From the NCBI GenBank assembly GCA_900617975.1, contig UZAE01014407.1:1-14585 (forward strand): a stretch of DNA of 14,585 nucleotides, read 5' to 3'. The DNA is from Rodentolepis nana (Eukaryota; Platyhelminthes; Cestoda; Cyclophyllidea; Hymenolepididae). The notes below the pieces were generated by a model, which saw only the letters and a list, made by a program, of their open reading frames with translations, did no database searches and was not told the origin of the DNA. This document shows positions 10,101-14,585 of this stretch, in pieces. Positions within the stretch are counted from its first letter, which is position 1. Each line of letters starts with the position of its first letter. Made by a program: the position numbers and the translations under genes.

Positions 10101-12262
10101 GTGAGGGATTATGATATCTATAGATACTGACTAACGTCTCTTTTGATAAATTAAAATTCGACTTTATATATTCTTATCACTAGTATTGGAGTATGGGCCA
10201 ACAATTGACACTATTATATACCTAGTTAATAGTAAACTGTGTTACACTTTCATTATAATAATGCAAATTTGTGTTATTCCCTCGTACAGTTAATTTTCAA
10301 ATCTGAAAACACAAAAAAAGCTTTATTAAGTCCAATAATAATGCGAAAATATTTGGTAAAAAATTTTGATTCAATTATCGGTTTCATCAATTATGCAAAC
10401 TTTCGTTCGTGAATTCTTAATATTGAAACTAAAATATTTGTATAAATAAACCAAAGAATTATAAAGTTATTTCTCCAACAGAAATAGTTTCTTGATAAAC
10501 GTATTTTCGTAAAGTTTTACAATGACCAACCATCGCAAGTTGACCGGGCAAACAATGAGTATGGAAGTTTCTCGAAGATTTCTCTTGGTCTGGGAATTTT
10601 CCGACCAATTCCTGAAACCACCAAAGATGCCGCTAGAAGATTATATCCGGAATTCCTTCATGAGCTGGAGTTTTTGGACACAACCATAAAGACGTCACCT
10701 CTAACAATCTACGAAGTTGTGATCCGTGGAGCTTGTAAGACCACATAATTTTTAGAGTTTTCCATTCTGCATTTTTTAGCATCTACTATATAAGTACAAT
10801 TGATTATAAAAATACTTGATCAAATACTTTTATCAGAATTAGAACAACCATAAATAAAACAAGATAGTTTTATTAATGAAAACAACTAATTTATGTATTA
10901 ATTACTGCTGTTTATGGAAACAAGGGAAATTTTGAATATTTTTTTTCTAAATTAACACAACCTGTTGTTTTGCTTTATTGATCTGGAAACGCTTAGAGCA
11001 CGGATGATCTTTTTTAATAATTTAGCAGTAATTAGTGAATGACTTAAGCTTTGTAAATTTATGTTTGAAAAACGATCTCAAGTAATCTATTTCGTTCTGG
11101 TCGTATAAATTTTTTAACAAATCGAAGGGAGATTTTTGTCTTTTAATGAATCACTGTTTTTGATAAAGTTACTAACAAGTGCCGTTTAATAACACGTGAA
11201 TTTTTTAACTTTCTAAACGATTTCAATTATCACAAACGGCGTCATGCATTTTTTCACATCATTTTGCACAAAACCAAATATAGTTATAAATGAATAAACT
11301 AGAAAATTGTTTGCATCTTTTGGGCGGTTGGAAGCAAAGTGTCTTTTTGCTTAGTATTTTAATTATTATTTCAAACAGAATGTGAACTTAGTTTTACTTG
11401 GCCCTATTTGCCGAAAGCAAATTTGTTTGTAAAAGTCTGTTTTTTTCTCCTAAATTTGCTTAAAACGCCATAGTGTAAATCAATTGTTCATTTAACGTAA
11501 ATAAGAAAATGTTTAACACAGATTGAATTGAATCGAAAACCCCTAACTCACAAAAGCAAATAAGATTAAGGAATGGTTACAGTTGTGCCAGATTCTATTT
11601 CTAAATTTGGAAATTAAAATGAAACGTCTAAGATAAAATAAATCAAATTTTTTAATATATAAATCGTTAAGCATCTAGTAATTTTGAGGTACACAATGCT
11701 TCGCAGCATTTGCCCACCAATAATATTAATGATATAATGCTGGGAAATATGTCTAAATTAACTGAAAGGCTCACAGTTGGCTTATTATTATTGTTATTTT
11801 CCTTCAATCTGCTTCCATTTATTACTTTATTATTTTAAAGTGCGTAGCGAGAGAGGGAGAATATCAATCAATCATATGCACTTTATCCAAAGGGATTTGA
11901 ATTGAAATGGAAATTAATGACATGATGTCAAGTCAATCATACGAAGCTTTAGAAAGTTGTTTACAATCGCATCTTTTTCTTTAACTAGACTCTTAACTAA
12001 AGTTCAAATTTCACTTTTAGATTTCCGAGAGAACCAATGTTAGCAGAGTAAAAGAATTATTAAAAAAATAAATAATTTACCCGATCGGCCAAAATATCTA
12101 CGTTTCTGGTGGATATCTCGCATTAAATTTTCTGAAAGCATTTCCTTTTTACAGTTGGTGTCTGCGACGACGAAATGGAGCAATGTGAAAGAGGCTGCAA
12201 CGCAGACGCCAGAAATCGTCTATTTTGTCGAAGGTCGTGTCCATCTGTTAGAAAGGAGTGCA
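6771..12262 (+). CDS. Split gene for a secreted cysteine-rich protein resembling the arthropod DUF7042-DUF7045 family (partial, seven chained exons)
   Basis: Joined blocks: 6771-7143, 8160-8218, 8405-8502, 8581-8692, 9876-9967, 10488-10734, 12155-12262. The sum is 1089 nt, about 362 codons, with no stop. Each intron starts GT and ends AG, and the phase leaving each exon matches the phase entering the next (2, 1, 0, 1, 0, 1). Seen in the protein: a hydrophobic N-terminal run followed by CQFPE, then CPLVGGF, then a D-S-E-C-x-x-G-E-G stretch, SCNPF, FSCFVQWTE and a six-cysteine tail. From memory, arthropod proteins with DUF7042-DUF7045 domains carry CPLxGGF, ESECxxGEGxxFxF and CLAxWxxG in this order. 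They are predicted to be secreted or membrane-tethered, with unknown biochemistry. The exon chain is an inference. The part from 8405 to 10734 is the firmest. The 6771-7143 exon and the true start are the least certain, and the gene may continue on both sides. Confidence 0.62.
7144..8159 (+). other. Intron between exons A and B
   Basis: About 1 kb of AT-rich sequence with stops in all plus frames. It begins GTATGA and ends GACAG. I see no other gene, repeat or RNA in it. Confidence 0.4.
8160..8218 (+). CDS. Exon B: short linking exon (59 nt)
   Basis: The donor after 8218 is GTAAGT, a perfect consensus. The acceptor GTGACAG at 8159 gives entering phase 2, which fits exon A. The nearby CATTCAG at 8152 is a stronger-looking acceptor, but with exon A's phase it would read TGA at once. 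The 19 full codons read MTTSSDCSTSNNLHRSVWI and contain one cysteine. It leaves in phase 1, which matches exon C1. The perfect donor and the two-sided phase match are the reasons for calling it. No domain is recognisable in so short a piece. Confidence 0.5.
8405..8502 (+). CDS. Exon C1: start of the DUF7045-like domain (CPLVGGF)
   Basis: The acceptor is a pyrimidine run (CTATCTCTTTTTAG) ending at 8404. The exon enters in phase 1, completing a proline codon with exon B, and reads NLSKYDSGNHQRMCPLVGGF (8407-8466) before QAKNFINLNSER. CPLxGGF is, as I recall it, the opening signature of the DUF7045-type domain in arthropod secreted proteins. The donor after 8502 is GTAATT in phase 0. The reading frame runs on through the intron without a stop, so a plain ORF finder merges this exon with the next one. 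Confidence 0.68.
8503..8580 (+). other. 78-nt stop-free intron inside an open reading frame
   Basis: The segment starts GTAATT, ends CTTCAG, is 78 nt long (26 codons) and has no stop. It carries CCTAAT at 8556-8561, about 20 nt before the AG, and a T-rich tract between them. Read as protein it would insert a hydrophobic run (IMLVLIFIYTL) into an otherwise polar secreted domain. Removing it brings CPLVGGF and the CNSS...SEC block to a family-like distance. The length is typical of short arthropod introns. It may be retained in some transcripts without a frameshift. Confidence 0.65.
8581..8692 (+). CDS. Exon C2: DUF7045-like core (DSECIRGEGIEFHF...SCNPF)
   Basis: The acceptor at 8580 follows TTTTTATTTATACGCTTCAG, and a branch-point-like CCTAAT lies about 20 nt upstream. 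The exon reads PICNSSVYVTIDSECIRGEG (8581-8640), then IEFHFNEPSCNPFESTL. The S-E-C-x-x-G-E-G-x-x-F-x-F block followed by a cysteine and P-F is the most family-like stretch in the window. NSS at 8590-8598 is a possible N-glycosylation site. The donor after 8692 is GTAGGT, leaving phase 1. It is not perfect, but it is the one that joins in frame to exon E. The open frame itself runs on to a TAG at 8755. Confidence 0.7.
8941..9057 (+). other. Decoy or duplicated exon candidate (RCLSAMWINWTK)
   Basis: After a strong acceptor (TTTTTGTTTTCCTTTAG, ending 8940) an open frame reads RCLSAMWINWTKSSAILLFY, goes on KIDNTKFSTNGG, and ends at TAA 9055-9057. Its C-x-x-x-W followed by a hydrophobic AILL strand parallels exon E (C-x-x-W followed by FAIL). 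It enters in phase 0 and shows no convincing donor, so it cannot simply replace exon E. It may be a decayed duplicate, an alternative 3' end, or chance. Confidence 0.25.
9225..9243. repeat. (GTT)n trinucleotide repeat
   Basis: Six consecutive GTT units in the intron between exons C2 and E. Confidence 0.9.
9876..9967 (+). CDS. Exon E: continuation of the DUF7045-like domain (FSCFVQWTEIGG)
   Basis: The acceptor GTTTTTTTTCTTTAG at 9875 is strong, and the donor GCA|GTAAGC after 9967 is near consensus. Entering in phase 1 and leaving in phase 0, the 30 full codons read SRFSCFVQWTEIGGLFAILV (9878-9937) and then KEKNPNEYIA. In the family I have in mind, the SC-x-P block is followed by C-L-x-x-W-x-x-G and a hydrophobic strand, which is what this exon supplies after exon C2. 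The first codon, made across the junction, is ATG. I take that as an accident and not as a start. Confidence 0.72.
9968..10487 (+). other. Intron between exons E and F
   Basis: 520 nt, AT-rich, starting GTAAGC and ending AAATAG. No additional coding block is visible, and the phase is 0 on both sides. Confidence 0.55.
10488..10734 (+). CDS. Exon F: 82-codon exon of unknown fold
   Basis: The acceptor AAATAG at 10487 enters in phase 0. The CAG six bases upstream would read a TAG at once, so it is rejected. The donor GGAGCTT|GTAAGA after 10734 is good and leaves phase 1. The open frame begins FLDKRIFVKFYNDQPSQVDR (10488-10547), passes through SLGLGIFRPIPETTKDAARR, and ends TIKTSPLTIYEVVIRGA. It is clearly GC-richer than the flanking introns. 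It has no cysteine except possibly across the junction, unlike its neighbours, and I do not recognise a domain. By position it would close the DUF7045-like region or link it to the cysteine module of exon G. Confidence 0.72.
10735..12154 (+). other. Intron between exons F and G
   Basis: 1.42 kb of AT-rich DNA, starting GTAAGA and ending TTTTTACAG. No open frame of note and no recognisable RNA or mobile element in it. Confidence 0.55.
12155..12262 (+). CDS. Exon G: six-cysteine mini-domain with CX3C...CX3C
   Basis: The acceptor TTTCCTTTTTACAG at 12154 and the donor GCA|GTAAGT after 12262 are both near-perfect. It enters and leaves in phase 1, so it is a class 1-1 exon, typical of shuffled extracellular modules. 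It encodes GVCDDEMEQCERGCNADARN (12157-12216) and then RLFCRRSCPSVRKEC. The six cysteines have spacing 6-3-9-3-6. The inner two CX3C pairs separated by nine residues look like the alpha-hairpinin pattern. The CRRSC end also recalls ShK-like domains, though the spacing is not the usual ShK one. This is the most GC-rich and most clearly coding block in the 3' half. The fold is inferred only from cysteine spacing. Confidence 0.78.
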
Positions 12263-14369
12263 GTAAGTCATCATTAAGCTCTATTCATATATTGAAGTAA
12301 TGAAATTCTGATATCTATAAGCTCAATACCTCTGCATGGGAAGAAGATTTCATACATACATGCATATATGCATACATACCTGCAAGCATGGATGTACAAA
12401 TACATATACACTCTTAACAAATAAATATGCAACCCTAATTCACCCAGATATATTAAAATTAGCAGTAGTTGCTCGCTATGTGATGAGGAGAAATATGGAA
12501 AATGGTGAATCTACTCTTCAAACGCCTTACGCCGTAACTCCGACCTGATATCACAAGGATTGACTTATTTGCTACAACGAACAGAGATCAGGGATTTTAT
12601 TAAAAAAAGTGCTCGTCATATTCTGAGATATGTAAATGATGTCTAGCTATTGTTTTGATCATTCAATAACGCTCTATTAGGCGTTGTTTTAACTTAAAAA
12701 TTTGATAAGTTATTATAGGAAATGCAATAGTGGTGCGATTTTTAGTGTTTAAGCAACAAGTAATTCCGTATTATTGCAAAGCTAACACTATATACAAGGT
12801 AAATATCTAGGGGAATGTCTAATTAGTCATCTATTTATACCATTAGTAAATTTATAGCTTATTGATCTCTCAGATAAAAGAAAGTTACACTTAACTAATT
12901 AAAGTAACTAGGACCACACGCATTTTCTAATTAAAAATACCAATTATCCAGAATTGAATAATCTTTTTGAAATTCTATTAAACAACAGACCAATAAAATT
13001 TTACAAAGGTAATTTCCTTTTCATCATTTAAACACTTAGTCAGTTCTTCTTAAATGTCGATCATACTTTGATGCCTATTGTGATGTACATTTATGCCTCA
13101 ATATTTAATAATAATTTTAATAATTGAACAATGAATTTCCTGCACAGTCTAATGGTTTTGGGATTGAGATTAACTCAAAGTTTAGATCGGATTACAGTGC
13201 CAAATTTTTCATTATTCGTTATATTTGCACAAATCTGTGCCAGGAAAACTTTTTACTGAGTTCTTTTCTTGAGTTCCGAAGAAAAACAATATATATCTAA
13301 ATGTACCATATTAAGTAGGTATTTCTGCTAAAAAAATTTAAAAGACTTCTTCATGTTCCACCAATTTGTGAAATAAGGTAAGAAACAATGGGAAAGGGGG
13401 GAGAATACAATGTAGTTAGTATCTTTAAGAATTGTAATGAACCAAATATAGCTTTGATCCTGAAACATTTAGTCAGTTTACTTCGAATAATTGTTGCGGA
13501 CCATTTGTAACTTATAAAATGCTTTGTCACTCACATTACTGGTGAGACCTTTTCCACTGTAATCAGAGTCAATTTAATTGAGTGAACCACTCTGGCAACT
13601 AGATGGTAATGATAAAATCAGCGGGGTCGTTTCCATTTATGTGGAATCAATGTATGGAATTCATTGGATTTATAAGCTCTAGCACCTTTTGAGGTAGGAA
13701 TGAAATGGATGGATTAGCATTACAAAGGCCTCCAATTAGAGAAAGGCACGTAAATACTTCATTGATTGAAGCCTTGAAAAATTAATCGGGTAGTTGTTGA
13801 GACATTTGAAACCTTCACCTTCTGTGTGTTACGAGAAGTTATAGCCTTTTTCCGTATAACTTAAAATTTTACTCCAACAACAATTATGTTTTTTATGGAA
13901 TGTTTTACGTTCTCTTCGGGTTTAAAGTGCAAACTCTGTGGAAAAATAAGTCTTTGCAACAAAGTTCACACGGAAAATTAATGAGTATTTCTTCAAATAG
14001 CTTCGACTGTCGGAATCTCCGTTTTCCTTATCTTAGATGCTTTGTGATGTTTTTTTGTGATATTTCCCTGTTGCTTAGTAACTTATGGCTTTTAAAGTTT
14101 GTTGTTGGTAGCCTTTTAAAAGAGGGATAATCAAAGGATTTTGCGGCAGTCGTAAACATACAAGTGTGTATTATCAAGAAATTAGAAGAGATAGAAATTT
14201 CTATTAATAATTTCTCAGTTCTTTAATTAACGAAGGCAATAACTTTGCACAAGGAAGATAATATTTTGGTATCTAATGATCTTATCTTGACTAGTGAATG
14301 ATATTTATTTCTATTTTTGAATCCGCGGTCATTTTATTTACCAATTATTGATGGCTTTTAATTCTCCAG
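12263..14369 (+). other. Probable intron or 3' flank with no supported gene
   Basis: Begins with the GTAAGT donor of exon G. It holds a CATA-like repeat near the start. An open frame at 13900-14130 has a cysteine- and leucine-rich chance-like translation and no convincing splice context. Nothing else is recognised. Confidence 0.4.
12350..12413. repeat. Degenerate CATA/CATG-type simple repeat
   Basis: Imperfect repeats of CATACATAC and GCATATATGC units. The short open frame over it (12336-12548) gives a histidine/threonine/cysteine low-complexity start and is not called as coding. Confidence 0.75.
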
Positions 14370-14425
14370 CGCCGCAGCTAATTGCATATGGTGGACCGCC
14401 AGAATTTTTTAAAACTAACTCATAG
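14370..14425 (+). CDS. Possible terminal exon of the same gene
   Basis: The acceptor TTTTAATTCTCCAG ends at 14369. Entering in phase 1, as exon G requires, it completes a threonine codon and reads PQLIAYGGPPEFFKTNS, then TAG at 14423-14425. Phase 0 gives an immediate stop, so only some phases work. The first 30 bases are distinctly GC-richer than their surroundings. No AATAAA polyadenylation signal is visible in the remaining 160 bases, and no homology is recognised. Other exons may lie between, or the gene may continue beyond the window. Confidence 0.3.
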
Positions 14426-14546
14426 TTATATCATTCAAAGGTTTTGCTTATTATTCCATTTTTTATAACAAAATATTTATTTATTTCAAATGGCAGGCAT
14501 ATTGATAGTCATCATTAGCCCTTTAGCTGACTTCGGGCTTCACAGA

Positions 14547-14558
14547 GGGGGGGGGGGG
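14547..14558. repeat. Poly-G run (G12)
   Basis: Homopolymer of twelve G close to the window end. Its length is liable to assembly error. Confidence 0.9.
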
Positions 14559-14585
14559 AACAATATAGTGAGAAAAATTCGAGAG

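Noticed and set aside
13900..14130. Plus-strand 76-codon open frame, with a cysteine pattern in an overlapping frame
   Set aside because: The cysteine pairs (CKLCGK...C) end at a stop within a few codons, and neither frame shows splice sites compatible with the gene.
1..14585. CRISPR arrays, bacterial operons, tRNA or rRNA genes
   Set aside because: No regularly spaced repeats, no ribosome-binding-site-led frames and no cloverleaf or conserved rRNA cores were seen. The splice-signal architecture is eukaryotic.

Overview
The window looks like eukaryotic nuclear DNA, most likely from an arthropod. It is AT-rich, has no dense open frames, no bacterial-style operons and no tRNA or rRNA that I can recognise. 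Coding signal appears only as short, relatively GC-richer blocks bounded by pyrimidine-tract/AG acceptors and GTAAGT-like donors. One N at 4430 next to a poly-G tract suggests a draft assembly. I cannot name the species.

The main content is one plus-strand, multi-exon gene that no single open frame captures. I can chain seven internal exons: 6771-7143, 8160-8218, 8405-8502, 8581-8692, 9876-9967, 10488-10734 and 12155-12262. Every junction keeps the reading frame, giving about 362 codons. The middle of the predicted protein (CPLVGGF, then C, then DSECIRGEGIEFHF, SCNPF, and FSCFVQWTEIGG) resembles, from memory, the cysteine-rich secreted arthropod proteins whose domains Pfam calls DUF7042-DUF7045, most of all the DUF7045 type. 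Their function is unknown. After it come an unfamiliar exon of about 82 codons and a compact exon with six cysteines in a mirror-symmetric C-x6-C-x3-C-x9-C-x3-C-x6-C pattern. A possible last exon (14370-14425) and a possible first exon (1291-1377) are frame-compatible but weakly supported.

Layout: 1-29 is a TA repeat. 30-1290 shows nothing convincing. 1291-1377 is a speculative first exon. 1525-3213 has no gene I can support. 3214-3769 holds coding-like but interrupted stretches, possibly an old transposable-element relic. 4414-4520 is G-rich. 4521-6730 is empty AT-rich DNA. 6731-12262 is the split gene with introns from 78 nt to 1.4 kb. 12263-14369 is probably an intron or 3' flank, with a CATA-like repeat. 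14370-14425 is the possible last exon, and 14547-14558 is another poly-G run.

Family naming is from memory without a search. Splice sites were read by eye and by phase, and no transcript evidence is available.
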